A stretch of 64,000 bases of DNA from Verrucomicrobiota bacterium (lineage in GTDB: Bacteria > Chlamydiota > Chlamydiia > Chlamydiales > Rhabdochlamydiaceae). Location: positions 186,001 through 250,000 of the forward strand of contig JAFEGH010000009.1 in NCBI GenBank assembly GCA_018240065.1. The letters run 5' to 3'. The notes below the pieces were generated by a model that saw only the letters and a list, made by a program, of their open reading frames with translations, was not told the DNA's origin and did no database searches. The translations under genes were made by a program, and so were the position numbers. Below, piece after piece: positions 1 through 9,832 of this stretch. Numbering within the stretch: the first letter of the stretch is position 1; each line of letters starts with the position of its first letter.

Positions 1-482
1 CGCACAAGCGAAACATCGACGATTTCTCCCACTCCCCAGCCTCCGGTATGAAAGACGTACTTGCCCTTGTCCATATGGGAGAGCAGTTCATAGTTGCTGA
101 TAGCGCCTTGAAATTTCTCTTTTCCGCGGAGACCGATTAATCGAATCTTGTCATTAAAGTGTTTTTGGTCGGAATAGCGGTTTTTCAGGTAGGAATAGGC
201 CAATTCAGCGAAGTTTTCGTTGTTGGTCGTTTGAATGTCGATGATGAGTTTGAGAACTTCATGAGACAGCTGGTCTTCGGGCATTTTTTTCCACAGAGGG
301 AGAATCCTCTCCACGTGGCGACCGAACGGTTCGGCGATATCCGAAGCCTTTACCGAGCGGAGGATTTCGCAGACCTCTTCTGCTTCCAGTTCATCCCCTG
401 AGCAATACTCTTCCCAGAGTTTCAGGAATGAGGGGTAGTCGTGATTAGCGATATGAGTCTGAAAGTCCTTAAGATAACCCAT
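1..482 (-). CDS. greA: Transcription elongation factor GreA, chlamydial long form, N-terminal part (partial)
   Basis: The frame is open from an ATG at 482 down to the window edge, with AAGGAA as ribosome binding site just upstream. About 160 residues are visible, beginning MGYLKDFQTH and holding the segments KLWEEYCSGDE and TGGWGVGEIVD. Chlamydial GreA proteins carry a helical N-terminal extension of several hundred residues before the short GreA coiled coil and FKBP-like domain, and this sequence resembles that extension. The GreA domain itself lies outside the window, so the name rests on the extension only. If correct, it acts on RNA polymerase, stimulating cleavage of backtracked transcripts. 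Alternative: an unrelated conserved chlamydial helical protein. Confidence 0.6.
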   Translation of the reverse strand, partial: MGYLKDFQTHIANHDYPSFLKLWEEYCSGDELEAEEVCEILRSVKASDIAEPFGRHVERILPLWKKMPEDQLSHEVLKLIIDIQTTNNENFAELAYSYLKNRYSDQKHFNDKIRLIGLRGKEKFQGAISNYELLSHMDKGKYVFHTGGWGVGEIVDVSLV

Positions 483-958
483 GGATATTCCTTGCTGTGA
501 TTGAATGTGAAATGCAGCCATAATTTCCTTAGAGCATCGAGGAGAAGTCGATCGTTGGTCGGATTAGATTTCGCTTAGATTATGACGACTCGAAACTTCT
601 CAAAAACACACAACGATGCTTTTAGCTTTGGCTGAGTATAGGGCGGACTTTAATTATCTTCAATTAAAACTCTTAAGAGAAGCGTTCGACAATTCATTTG
701 TGGAATCTTTGAACCTATCGACATTCGATTAAAATTGCTTTTCTCTTTTTTTTCCGCTATTTCGCTTCATGCGCCAGGGGAGTTTTCATCCTCTTGTTAA
801 ACGCCTGGGAGCCCCATTCCCTCCTGCTTGCCAAAAACAAACTTTCTCTTTAACTTGCTCGCTTTATTGCGGCCCTAAGAAGAGTTCGCAGCGGAGTTAA
901 AAACAATCTTTTACTTTTCGCAAGTGATTAAAAGTCAACATTATACGAAGATCTTTCT
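483..958. other. Intergenic region between divergent genes
   Basis: 476 bp of AT-rich sequence between the start of the greA-like gene (minus) and the YjbH-like gene (plus). It must hold the promoters of both, but I could not find a well-spaced -35/-10 pair that I would defend. No tRNA, hairpin terminator or repeat was recognised, and no open frame longer than about 20 codons has a ribosome binding site. Confidence 0.6.
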
Positions 959-3139
959 GTGGTGAATTTCCTCGTTAACCTCATCTTCATTCTTTGCTGG
1001 ATCTCCGCACAAGCGGCACCTGCCAGCCCTAAGCCGGACGGCGAGGAGATCTTCGATCCTGGAGAAGGGATGTCTCTTTTCAGGGACTTGGAGCTCGTGA
1101 AACAGATCGATGAGGAAATAGGGGACCGGCTGCCTTTTTCCTATAACTATTCGATGATGGGAGGATACTTCACGATGCCTTCTGCCCGGATGCCGAGTTG
1201 TGGAGTTGCCGCAGCGGGTGCTGCGATCGTCAAGCCCTATGACATCTACGGTGTGAACTTTCAGATGTTCGACAGGCTTGAGTTTGCGCTCAATTACAGG
1301 CTCTATAAAGGGCTGACAGAAAAGAATTTCGGCGATGAGGGATTTGGGGATGATGCGGAGAGGATTGGGAACGTCAAATTGGGAATTTTGACGCTTAAGG
1401 ACGGTTTTCCAAGGCTTCCCGAGATTTCGATCGGGGTCGAAGATTTTATCGGAACGAAGAGGTTCAACTCAAGGTATGTCGTTGCGACAAAGCAATTTTT
1501 GGAGTGGAATCTGGAGTGTACTTTAGGTTACGGCAAGGGGCGCCTGAAAGGTTTTTTTGGGGGCGCGGCGTGGAGTCCTTTCCGCCATCTTGACATCCCT
1601 CTTTTAAAAGACATTTCATTTCTTGCCGAGTATGATGCGATCAATTACAAGAAGCATCCTGACGAACATCCATCCGGCAGGAAAGTGAATTCCAGGATCA
1701 ATGGTGGAATTTCCTTTGTCGGTTGGGATACTTTTCAATTCTCGCTCAGTTCCGTCCGCGGCACGGAAGTCGCCGGCTCCGCCTCCTTGCGCTATCCCAT
1801 TGGTTCGACGAGCGGGTTTTTTCCAAAAGTGGACGATGCCATACCTTACAAGGCTCCTGTCGACACGGAAGCTCTGGGAGTGGTGAGGTCTGAGAGGGAT
1901 TTTGCCCAGGAGATCGCATACGCTTTGAGCGATCAAGGGCTCGATCTATTTTCTGCTTCTCTCAGTTATGACGACGAGGGAAATAAAGAATTATTTCTAA
2001 AGATTGTCAACAATCGATACCGGGAAGAAAGGGTCGTGCGCGAAAGGATCCAGCATGTCCTTGCAGCGTTGACGCCCTCCGATGTCGCAAAGATTCTCGT
2101 GATCGTCGAGGCCGATGCCCTTCCTTGCCAGGCCTATTATTATCGGAACGAAGATCTGCAGCGCTGGCGAGCAGGCGCCATGAGCGATTTCGAGCTGGAA
2201 ACGGTTTCGCCAATGAGGGAAGCGCCTGCATTTCCCAGTGAATACGACGCGGCCAGGATTTTCCAAAGGCACAAACCGATCTGGACCTTTACCATCCGCC
2301 CTCGTCTGCTCACCTTCTTTGGCAGCACCTCGGGAAAATTCAAATACAATGTCAGCGCCGTCGCCTCTCCGGAAGGGTATGTCTTCGATCAGGTCTATTA
2401 TAAGTTCCAGGTCAGCTATGCGATCAAGTCGAGCATGCAGGGACTCGGCGGACCCGATCGCGCCAATCCGTCGCGCGAATTGATTGTGCGTACCGATTCG
2501 CTCAAATATTTTCAGACGAACTCCGTATCGATGGAGCAGGCTTTTTTGCAGCGGGGGTGGAATCTTGGCGGCGGATGGTTTTATCGGTTGGCCCTGGGAT
2601 ACTTTGAGTCGGCTTATGGCGGCGCCGCGACGGAATTTTTATTTTACCCTGTGAACTCGAACTGGGCGATCGGTGCGCAGTTTGCTGCGGTTCTCAAGAG
2701 ACATTATCACGGCGTTAAATTCAGGCGTACGACGCTGCAGCTGCGGGGAGCTGAATACGTAAAGGTGCCGTTCATCGGGATCCAGTATTTTCTCGATTTC
2801 TACTATGACTTCAAGCCGCTCAATATGGACCTTCTGCTTAGCGCCGGCCAGTTTCTGGCAAAAGACAAGGGGGTTAGGGTCGATGTCGGCCGCTATTTCA
2901 AAAGCGGGATGCGCTTCTCATTGTGGTGCACTTTTACCAACGGGCACGACAGGGTCAACGGCCATACCTATTACGACAAGGGGTTTGCGTTTGTGATCCC
3001 TCTGGACATGTTCATGAAACAAAGTAGTCGCAACTACATCGGGTATGCGATGGCAGCGTGGCTCAGGGACGTTGGGGCCAGGGCGGAAACGGGCAAGAAA
3101 CTGTATTGGACGCTCGAAGAAGAACGTTACAATTATTAA
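959..3139 (+). CDS. YjbH-like outer membrane beta-barrel protein
   Basis: 726 residues from two consecutive GTG codons (959 or 962). The N-terminus is a signal peptide of about 20 residues ending near AQA. Residues 45 to 290 hold the hallmark of the YjbH/DUF940 exopolysaccharide-associated family: a GGYFTMPSARM segment near the start, then alternating short beta-strands rich in Gly, Tyr and Phe (for example LEFALNYRLYKGLTEKNFGD and SSVRGTEVAGSASLRYPIG). The C-terminal 300 residues are also strand-rich and aromatic. In enterobacteria YjbH works with YjbEFG in exopolysaccharide production; none of these partners is adjacent here, but a polysaccharide cluster starts 5 kb downstream. A barrel in the outer membrane is expected. 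The detailed function is unknown. Confidence 0.7.
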   Translation: MVNFLVNLIFILCWISAQAAPASPKPDGEEIFDPGEGMSLFRDLELVKQIDEEIGDRLPFSYNYSMMGGYFTMPSARMPSCGVAAAGAAIVKPYDIYGVNFQMFDRLEFALNYRLYKGLTEKNFGDEGFGDDAERIGNVKLGILTLKDGFPRLPEISIGVEDFIGTKRFNSRYVVATKQFLEWNLECTLGYGKGRLKGFFGGAAWSPFRHLDIPLLKDISFLAEYDAINYKKHPDEHPSGRKVNSRINGGISFVGWDTFQFSLSSVRGTEVAGSASLRYPIGSTSGFFPKVDDAIPYKAPVDTEALGVVRSERDFAQEIAYALSDQGLDLFSASLSYDDEGNKELFLKIVNNRYREERVVRERIQHVLAALTPSDVAKILVIVEADALPCQAYYYRNEDLQRWRAGAMSDFELETVSPMREAPAFPSEYDAARIFQRHKPIWTFTIRPRLLTFFGSTSGKFKYNVSAVASPEGYVFDQVYYKFQVSYAIKSSMQGLGGPDRANPSRELIVRTDSLKYFQTNSVSMEQAFLQRGWNLGGGWFYRLALGYFESAYGGAATEFLFYPVNSNWAIGAQFAAVLKRHYHGVKFRRTTLQLRGAEYVKVPFIGIQYFLDFYYDFKPLNMDLLLSAGQFLAKDKGVRVDVGRYFKSGMRFSLWCTFTNGHDRVNGHTYYDKGFAFVIPLDMFMKQSSRNYIGYAMAAWLRDVGARAETGKKLYWTLEEERYNY

Positions 3140-3335
3140 GCTCTGAAACCTTCTGATCATGGGTAGGCTTATTATTTTTTTTCTCTTGATTGAACGCAGA
3201 GAATATGCCACCCTGATAGTTAAATTTAATAATGTTACTAGGGTAAGTGCCCTAACAGATGACTCATGTCTTCATCCTGTAAAATTTAGGATGGCGATAA
3301 GAATCCTGGGTTTTTTTCAACTTTGAGGTCATTGA

Positions 3336-4988
3336 ATGATTGAAGGCTACGAAGAGTTTACTGAAAGCCAGCTGAAAATCCTGCACCGTTATGTCACCAA
3401 TACTTCCAGCAATATCTTTGTCATTCGCAATCTTCCCGAAGTCATCAAGGGAGCTCTATTTTCCCGCTACTCCCGCTCGAGCCTAGGGCTTCGCTCTCTG
3501 CTTTTAAAAGATTTTATCCTGAACGAGGAAACCGCTTTCAGCGCTATCGCAGGCGCCCACTCGAGTTCCGAGCAGGACGAGCATGAACTGGAAGACCAGA
3601 TCATGGCGATTAAAAAAGCACAAAATTTCTATGACCGTATCCTGGACGGCTATGGCGATGATTCGATCGGGGAGCTTGGCGGAGCGCATTTGGCGATCGA
3701 GAACGTCTCGATGATCGCCGCGAAGAACATCGAAGACTGCCGCATCGGAGGATCGCCTCTTGAAAAATCGACACGCTACATTTATTTCGACCAAAAGGTA
3801 GATGGGGAATACCTCTATTACCGTGAGCCGATTTTAATGACCTCCGCCTTTCGTGAGATCTACATCAAGACTTGCAACTATCTTTTTGAAACCTATTCCG
3901 CTCTGATCCCTCCGCTCACCGAATTGATGGAGAAAAAGTTTCCGAAAGAACACGATGTCTCCAAGGTCGCGTATACTGCGGCCTTGCGTGCGAAAGTGTT
4001 GGACTGCCTCCGGGGCCTGCTTCCGTCCAGCGCGCTGACTAATATGGGCGTCTATGGCAATGGCCGCTTTTTCGAAAGCCTGATACAAAAGCTCAACGGC
4101 CACAACCTCGCGGAAATGCAGGACGTCGGCAGGAAGTCGTTCCAGGAGCTCTCCAAGGTGATCCCTTCCTTTATCCGTCGCGGAGATCCTGTCCACAAAT
4201 ACCAGAAGACCTATTCCCAGTTCCGCGAGCAGATGAACAACGATCTCCAGCTGCTCTCCGAACGGCACACTTCTTCCATCGCAAAGATGCAAAATGCAGG
4301 CGTCAGGTTGATCAGCTATGACAATGAAAGTCCTTCCAAGGTTGCTGCCGCCCTGCTTTTCGAGCACTGCGACGCAGGATTGCATGAGCTGCAGGAATAT
4401 TGCCGGACTTTGCCGGAAGAGGAGCTAAACAGAATTCTGGACGCCGCCTCCAATTTCCGTGAAAGCCGCCGCCACAAATCCCCGCGCGCGCTTGAACACG
4501 CGACGTTCACATTCGAGATCGTCGCAGACTTCGGGATCTATCGCGATTTGCATCGCCACCGCATGCTCACACAGGAGAGACAGCTTCTCTCTTGCAACTT
4601 CGGTTACTTCATCCCACACGAGATCATCGATACTGATATGGAGAAGCAGTACCGCGATGCGATGGAAGAGGCGAAAAAAGTCTACGACTCGATCGCCGAA
4701 GAGCTCCCTGAGGAGGCGCAGTACATTGTTCCAATGGCCTACAACATGCACTGGTATTTCCATGTGAACCTGCGCGGACTCCAGTGGCTGTGCGAGCTGC
4801 GCTCGTCGCCAGCGGGACATCCGAACTACCGTTTCATCGCGCAGGAACTGGCCAAACAGGTCTCCAAAGTTTTCCCCAGCTTTGAAAAATTCTTCAAATT
4901 CGTCGATTACGAAGGATATGAACTGGGCCGTCTGGGTCAGGAGATCCGCATCGTAGAGAAGAGACTCGCTAGGAGTGCGCATGAATGA
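3336..4988 (+). CDS. thyX: ThyX-like (flavin-dependent thymidylate synthase family) protein, chlamydial long form
   Basis: 550 residues, about twice the usual 220-280 of ThyX. Two ThyX-like halves can be traced: an N-terminal one with SRYSRSSLGLRSLLLKDF and a C-terminal one with FGIYRDLHRHRMLTQERQLL. The latter corresponds to the flavin-binding RHR signature, but the serines of the usual RHRxxSxNExSxRY pattern are replaced. ThyX makes dTMP from dUMP using FADH2 and methylene-tetrahydrofolate; chlamydiae are known to carry such a long homologue in place of ThyA. The gene overlaps the permease that follows. The start ATG at 3336 follows a GAGGTC-type binding site. Whether both halves are catalytic is not clear from the sequence. 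Confidence 0.75.
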   Translation: MIEGYEEFTESQLKILHRYVTNTSSNIFVIRNLPEVIKGALFSRYSRSSLGLRSLLLKDFILNEETAFSAIAGAHSSSEQDEHELEDQIMAIKKAQNFYDRILDGYGDDSIGELGGAHLAIENVSMIAAKNIEDCRIGGSPLEKSTRYIYFDQKVDGEYLYYREPILMTSAFREIYIKTCNYLFETYSALIPPLTELMEKKFPKEHDVSKVAYTAALRAKVLDCLRGLLPSSALTNMGVYGNGRFFESLIQKLNGHNLAEMQDVGRKSFQELSKVIPSFIRRGDPVHKYQKTYSQFREQMNNDLQLLSERHTSSIAKMQNAGVRLISYDNESPSKVAAALLFEHCDAGLHELQEYCRTLPEEELNRILDAASNFRESRRHKSPRALEHATFTFEIVADFGIYRDLHRHRMLTQERQLLSCNFGYFIPHEIIDTDMEKQYRDAMEEAKKVYDSIAEELPEEAQYIVPMAYNMHWYFHVNLRGLQWLCELRSSPAGHPNYRFIAQELAKQVSKVFPSFEKFFKFVDYEGYELGRLGQEIRIVEKRLARSAHE

Positions 4989-6207
4989 GAAGAAAGGGAG
5001 CGTCATCGGAGGCATGCTACTCATCGCTGGCAGCTGCATCGGCGCCGGAATGCTGGGCCTTCCGATCATCACTGGTCTCTCTGGATTTTTCCCCTCTCTT
5101 GCTATGTTCTTTTGCGCCTGGCTTTTTATGACTGCAACAGCGTTGCTCCTTGTCGAGGCCAACGGCTGGTTCTCGCGTCAGGTCAACCTGCTCTCCATGG
5201 CAAACCATGCTTTGGGAAAGTGGGGCAAAGGGATCTGCTGGGTCACCTATCTTTTTCTGTTTTACGCTCTGCTCGTCGCCTACATATCAGGGATCGGAAG
5301 CCTCTGCGGCACTTTTTTCAATGTCAGTTTTCACACGGAGTTGCCGGCGTGGATCGGCAGCTTCGTTTTCGTCGTGCTGTTTGGATGGATCGTCTACCTT
5401 GGCACGCGAAAGGTGGACCTGTTCAACCGCGGTCTGATGATCGGAAAAATCGGTTTTTTTGTCCTTCTTGTCATCGTCGGAATTTTTTACGTTAAGCCAG
5501 GTCTGCTCCTCCGGACCGATCCGACCTATGTCACATCTGCGCTTCCCCTTCTGGTCATCGCGTTCGGATTTCACAACATGATCCCTAGCCTGACCGCCTA
5601 CTTGAAAGGAGATTTGAAGAGAGTGCGGATCACGATCATCGGCGGAAGCCTCATGGCGTTTGTCATCTACCTCATTTGGGAGATCCTCGTCCTCGGCATT
5701 GTCCCTTTGGGAGGCGCCAATGGACTTCTAGCAAGCTTAAAACAGGACCGCGAAGCATCGCAGGCGATCGCAGCCATTATCGGCTCTCCAACCGTCCGAA
5801 TTTTTTCGCAGGGACTCGCTTTTTTCGCCATCCTCACCTCGTTCCTGGCGCAGGCGCTCAGCCTTGTCCACTTTCTTGCCGACGGGTTGAAGATCAATTA
5901 CAAAAAGCAGGAGAACCTCGGACTGTGCATCCTGGCCCTTCTCCCACCGCTCATTCTCTCCATTATCTATCCTCAGCTATTCTTCAAAGCTCTCAACTTC
6001 GCCGGCGGTATCTGCGCCGTCATTCTTTTCGGACTGCTCCCTGCCGCAATGGTCTGGATCGGACGCTACCGCATGTTCACTCCCGGTTCGTATAAAATGC
6101 CAGGCGGCAAACCTGCGCTGCTCCTGATTTTTGGATTTGCATTGTTCATCCTATTTATCCAACTTTCCACTATGCTTGGAGCCTCCTATATCCCAAAACC
6201 GGGATGA
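4981..6207 (+). CDS. tyrP: Aromatic amino acid permease, TyrP/Mtr family
   Basis: 408 residues with about eleven hydrophobic helices. The first helix carries the HAAAP-family signature GGMLLIAGSCIGAGMLGLP, and further on FGFHNMIPSLTAYL is typical of TyrP and Mtr. These are proton-driven inner-membrane symporters for tyrosine or tryptophan; chlamydiae depend on host amino acids and carry tyrP, often in more than one copy. I chose ATG 4981 because AGGAG lies five bases ahead; GTG 4975 is possible. The first bases overlap the end of the ThyX-like gene, so the two are probably co-transcribed. Substrate choice between Tyr and Trp is inference. Confidence 0.85.
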   Translation: MNEKKGSVIGGMLLIAGSCIGAGMLGLPIITGLSGFFPSLAMFFCAWLFMTATALLLVEANGWFSRQVNLLSMANHALGKWGKGICWVTYLFLFYALLVAYISGIGSLCGTFFNVSFHTELPAWIGSFVFVVLFGWIVYLGTRKVDLFNRGLMIGKIGFFVLLVIVGIFYVKPGLLLRTDPTYVTSALPLLVIAFGFHNMIPSLTAYLKGDLKRVRITIIGGSLMAFVIYLIWEILVLGIVPLGGANGLLASLKQDREASQAIAAIIGSPTVRIFSQGLAFFAILTSFLAQALSLVHFLADGLKINYKKQENLGLCILALLPPLILSIIYPQLFFKALNFAGGICAVILFGLLPAAMVWIGRYRMFTPGSYKMPGGKPALLLIFGFALFILFIQLSTMLGASYIPKPG

Positions 6208-6271
6208 TTCTTTGGAAGTTTTCTTTGAGACAATCTTTTTGAGATGCGTTAATTTATAACTTGCGGGCATC

Positions 6272-8263
6272 GTGTTCCAACTCAAAACAGAATTCACACC
6301 TTGCGGAGACCAGCCTAAGGCGATAGAGAGCCTTGTCAGCGGGCTGCAATCGGGAAAGAGATCTCAGGTGCTCCTTGGAGTCACCGGTTCCGGAAAGACG
6401 TTCACGATGGCTAATATCATCCAGCGCGTCCAGCGGCCCTCTTTAATTATCGCTCATAATAAAACATTGGCCGCGCAGCTCTATCAGGAATTCAAGACAT
6501 TCTTTCCAGGTAACGCCGTCGAGTACTTCGTCTCTTACTACGACTACTATCAGCCGGAAGCCTATATCGCGCGCACGGATACCTATATCGAAAAAGACCT
6601 GGCGATCAATGACCAGATCGACCGGATGCGCCTCAGCGCAACACGGTCTCTGATTGAAAGACAGGACGTCATCATCATCTCGTCCGTCTCCTGCATTTAC
6701 GGCCTGGGCCTTCCTGAATACTACAGTCAAATGCTGCTGACGATGAAGGTCGGGGAGAAGAAAAGACGCGATGACGCTCTTCTGCATCTTGTCGAAATGC
6801 ATTACAAGCGCAACGATTTTGATCTGATGCGCTCCACATTTCGGGCAAGAGGAGATGTTCTTGAAGTCATGCCCGCCTATGAAGAGAATTTTGCCTATCG
6901 GATCGAGTTTTTCGGAGATGAAATTGAGCGGATCAGCGAGATCGACCCGCTGACCGGCAAGGTGCGCCAGCGCCTTGAACAGATCACGATCTATCCCGGA
7001 TCGCACCACGTCACTCCGGAGTCTGTTCGCCATACAGCGATCGACACGATCAAGGCGGAGCTCAAAGATAGGGTCGCATTTTATGAGACGGAAAAGCGAT
7101 ATGTCGAGATGCAGCGAATCCATCAGCGCACCACCTACGATGTCGAAATGATGCGGGAGATCGGCTTTTGCAAGGGGATCGAAAACTATTCCCGCCATTT
7201 CAGCCGCAGATCAGCCGGCGATCCTCCTCCCTGTCTTCTCGATTACTTTCCCCCCGATTTTCTTTTATTTGTCGATGAGTCGCACCAAACGCTTCCCCAG
7301 ATGCACGCCATGTTCAACGGGGACAGGGCGCGCAAAGAATCTCTGGTGGACTTTGGGTTCCGCCTTCCTTCCGCATTTGACAATCGGCCGCTTAAATTCG
7401 AAGAGATCTATCGCCGCATGCACCAGGTCATCTATGTATCTGCGACGCCGGGTACCTGGGAAGTTCAGGAAGCCCATGGCGATGTCGTGCAGCAGATCAT
7501 CAGGCCGACTGGGCTTCTCGATCCTCAGATCGAGATCAAGCCAGCCGAATCCCAGGTGGACGATTGCCTCGAGCAGATCCGCCAGGAAACAGAGAAAGGG
7601 GGCAGAGTCCTTGTCACTACGCTGACTAAAAAACTCTCGGAAGATTTGAGCAAATACCTGACAGACATAGGGGTCAAGGCCAAATACCTCCACTCCGACA
7701 TCGACACGCTCGAGCGCGTCCAGATCATTAACGATCTGCGCCGCGGACTATTCGATGTTCTGGTCGGCATCAACCTTCTTCGAGAAGGCCTGGATATCCC
7801 TGAGGTTTCCCTGATCTGTATCCTCGATGCCGACAAAGAGGGCTTTCTGCGCAGCGAGACTGCGCTGATTCAGACCTGCGGGAGGGCCGCAAGAAATCTC
7901 AATGGGCGCGTGATCATGTACGCTGACCGGATCACCCAATCGATACAAAAGACTTTGGACACGACAAAGCAGAGGAGGGAGCTTCAGGAAGCCTATAACA
8001 AGGAGCACGGCATCACTCCCCGCTCGGTGCGCCGCGAACAGATCCAGGACCTCGCCCAGACCTTCGGAGAGGTCGCCGAAACGCTTCAGGAAGTGGAGGC
8101 CTCTCCTAGCCATCTTTCGGCTGATGAGGTAGAAGAGAAAATCAAAGAGTATGAAATTGAAATGAGAAGGGCTGCAAAAGAGCTCCGCTTTGAAGATGCT
8201 GCGCATTTCCGGGATCTGTTAAAAACCTACCAGCAGCTCCGAATTTTAGAGGACGACCTGTGA
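6272..8263 (+). CDS. uvrB: Excinuclease ABC subunit B
   Basis: 663 residues, the normal length for UvrB. Visible in order: Walker A GVTGSGKTFT near residue 40, the beta-hairpin region with YYDYYQPEAYI around 95, the DEAD-type box FVDESH near 335, helicase motifs V and VI (GINLLREGLDIPEV, IQTCGRAARN), and a C-terminal UVR motif (KELRFEDAAHFRDLL) that contacts UvrC. It verifies DNA damage handed over by UvrA and prepares the site for UvrC incision. The start is GTG 6272. Its stop overlaps the GTG start of the next gene by four bases, which ties a repair gene to the polysaccharide region, perhaps only by translational coupling. Confidence 0.97.
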   Translation: MFQLKTEFTPCGDQPKAIESLVSGLQSGKRSQVLLGVTGSGKTFTMANIIQRVQRPSLIIAHNKTLAAQLYQEFKTFFPGNAVEYFVSYYDYYQPEAYIARTDTYIEKDLAINDQIDRMRLSATRSLIERQDVIIISSVSCIYGLGLPEYYSQMLLTMKVGEKKRRDDALLHLVEMHYKRNDFDLMRSTFRARGDVLEVMPAYEENFAYRIEFFGDEIERISEIDPLTGKVRQRLEQITIYPGSHHVTPESVRHTAIDTIKAELKDRVAFYETEKRYVEMQRIHQRTTYDVEMMREIGFCKGIENYSRHFSRRSAGDPPPCLLDYFPPDFLLFVDESHQTLPQMHAMFNGDRARKESLVDFGFRLPSAFDNRPLKFEEIYRRMHQVIYVSATPGTWEVQEAHGDVVQQIIRPTGLLDPQIEIKPAESQVDDCLEQIRQETEKGGRVLVTTLTKKLSEDLSKYLTDIGVKAKYLHSDIDTLERVQIINDLRRGLFDVLVGINLLREGLDIPEVSLICILDADKEGFLRSETALIQTCGRAARNLNGRVIMYADRITQSIQKTLDTTKQRRELQEAYNKEHGITPRSVRREQIQDLAQTFGEVAETLQEVEASPSHLSADEVEEKIKEYEIEMRRAAKELRFEDAAHFRDLLKTYQQLRILEDDL

Positions 8264-9747
8264 CTGTTTCTATTCTGAGCAAACTCAGCGGTTGGAAAAC
8301 AGAGGAGAGAGCGGGAAAGTGGTGCATGGGGCTGCTATCGCTCATTTTTATTCTCGTTCCTTTCCAAAGAAGATTCCACGGTGCCGTCGACTCTTATTCC
8401 AGATCCCTCTCCCTCCCTGATTTTCCTCTTCCCGAATATTTTTCGACCCACGTTCATCTCTATCTTTCCGACCTCCTGGTGATCGCACTGACCTTGGGGA
8501 TTTTTTTATTATATAAGGTTTCGCTGCGCGCTTTTTTCTGGGAAGGGGCCTCAAAGTATTTAACACTGCTGCTATTAGCCTCGCTTGCCTCGATTTGTTT
8601 TTCTATCACGGCCAGTTACGCCATTCCCTATTTCAGACTTCTGCAGTTTGCAGTTCTCGTCCTGTTATTTCACTCGATTCGATTCCTGAGCCAAAAGATC
8701 GACTTGATCCTGTTTATTAAAAGACTCGCCTGGATCCTCGTCATCGTTTGCACGTTCGAATGCTCGATCAGCATTGTCCAGTATTTTACCCAGCATTCCC
8801 TGGGCCTTGGTTTTTTGGGAGAAAAAAGCCTGCATCATTTTCCTTTCCCCAATCCCGGCCAGAACCGCTGGTTTTTTGACCAAGTTTTTAATGCGGGGCA
8901 GGGACATGGACATCTCTTTCGCGCCAGTGGGACTTTCTCCCATCCCAATATCCTGGGAGGATATATTTTCTGTTCTGCGATGGCCTCCTGCTTTTTGTTT
9001 GTACAGCAGCTGTACAAAGGTAAAAAAATTCTGCTGACCGCCTGTATCCTTTTGCAGTTTTTCACCCTTTCCGTCGCCTTTTCCCGGTCTGCGATGATCG
9101 CCCTCGGCCTATCCTCATTGGTTTGGTGCGCCCTGCAATTCAGGAAAAAAAGGAGCAACGGAAAAGAGCCTTATGAGGTCTTTAAAGGGACTCGCAAGGT
9201 GATGGGGGCAGTGCTTCTCAGCTGCCTGCTGTGCATAGGCATATTTTACTCTCAGCTGACTGCCCGAGGCGGCGTCATCAATTACAACGAGATCGCTCAA
9301 CACGCCGACTCAGAGAGGCTGCAGTACATTAAAATTGCAATCGACATGCTCAAGGAGCACCCGCTGCTCGGCGTCGGATTTAATAACTTTCAGCTCTATC
9401 TCCAACAATATCAGGAGAATTTGACGGGGCATATTTTCTTTTCCAAGGTCCACAACATCTATCTTTTAATCGCAGCCGAGACTGGACTCATTGGAGGAGG
9501 GCTTTTTTTACTCTTTTTGCTCGCGTTAGTGCGCGGGGGATGGAAAGGACTTGCCAAAGAAGGAGGGGATTATCAAACGAAAATCCTTCTCTTCTCGATC
9601 TTTATTGGTTTTTTATTCATCGGGCAGTGCGACTTTTACTTAATTGAGAGCCCTCAGGGAAGTCTGTTGTTTTTCGGAATAGCAGGTCTTTTGTGCGGCG
9701 CAAATGGACAGATGCCCCTTCTTAAAGCGCCCAGGCCCACTCCCTAG
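8260..9747 (+). CDS. O-antigen ligase / Wzy_C family membrane protein
   Basis: 495 residues with about ten to twelve membrane helices. The C-terminal third has the family's periplasmic loop and motif: HPLLGVGFNNFQLYL followed by KVHNIYLLIAAETGLIGG, in which the His-Asn pair is typical of WaaL and related ligases or polymerases (PF04932). WaaL transfers undecaprenyl-linked polymer to lipid A core in the periplasm. Because a second polymerase-type protein is encoded at 17515, this one is the better candidate for ligase, but the roles could be swapped. It starts with GTG 8260 inside the uvrB stop (GTGA overlap). Other possibility: an O-oligosaccharyltransferase acting on protein. Confidence 0.75.
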   Translation: MTVSILSKLSGWKTEERAGKWCMGLLSLIFILVPFQRRFHGAVDSYSRSLSLPDFPLPEYFSTHVHLYLSDLLVIALTLGIFLLYKVSLRAFFWEGASKYLTLLLLASLASICFSITASYAIPYFRLLQFAVLVLLFHSIRFLSQKIDLILFIKRLAWILVIVCTFECSISIVQYFTQHSLGLGFLGEKSLHHFPFPNPGQNRWFFDQVFNAGQGHGHLFRASGTFSHPNILGGYIFCSAMASCFLFVQQLYKGKKILLTACILLQFFTLSVAFSRSAMIALGLSSLVWCALQFRKKRSNGKEPYEVFKGTRKVMGAVLLSCLLCIGIFYSQLTARGGVINYNEIAQHADSERLQYIKIAIDMLKEHPLLGVGFNNFQLYLQQYQENLTGHIFFSKVHNIYLLIAAETGLIGGGLFLLFLLALVRGGWKGLAKEGGDYQTKILLFSIFIGFLFIGQCDFYLIESPQGSLLFFGIAGLLCGANGQMPLLKAPRPTP

Positions 9748-9751
9748 GACG

Positions 9752-9780
9752 TGGACAATTATATTTTAAGCCGTTAGAAT
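9752..9780 (+). promoter_or_regulatory. Putative sigma-66/sigma-70 type promoter for the first glycosyltransferase genes
   Basis: TGGACA at 9752-9757 and TAGAAT at 9775-9780 are separated by exactly 17 bases; each matches the consensus in five of six positions. A start near 9787 would give a leader of about 45 bases before the ATG at 9833. It lies in the only real gap between the ligase-like gene and the glycosyltransferases. Confidence 0.55.
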
Positions 9781-9832
9781 TCCTTCATTCTGAATTTCAA
9801 AATTATCGTTAAACCCACAGAGAGAAAAGGCA

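Noticed and set aside
159..401. 80-codon open frame on the plus strand
   Set aside because: It lies antisense to the greA-like gene, has no ribosome binding site, and its composition is that of a shadow frame.
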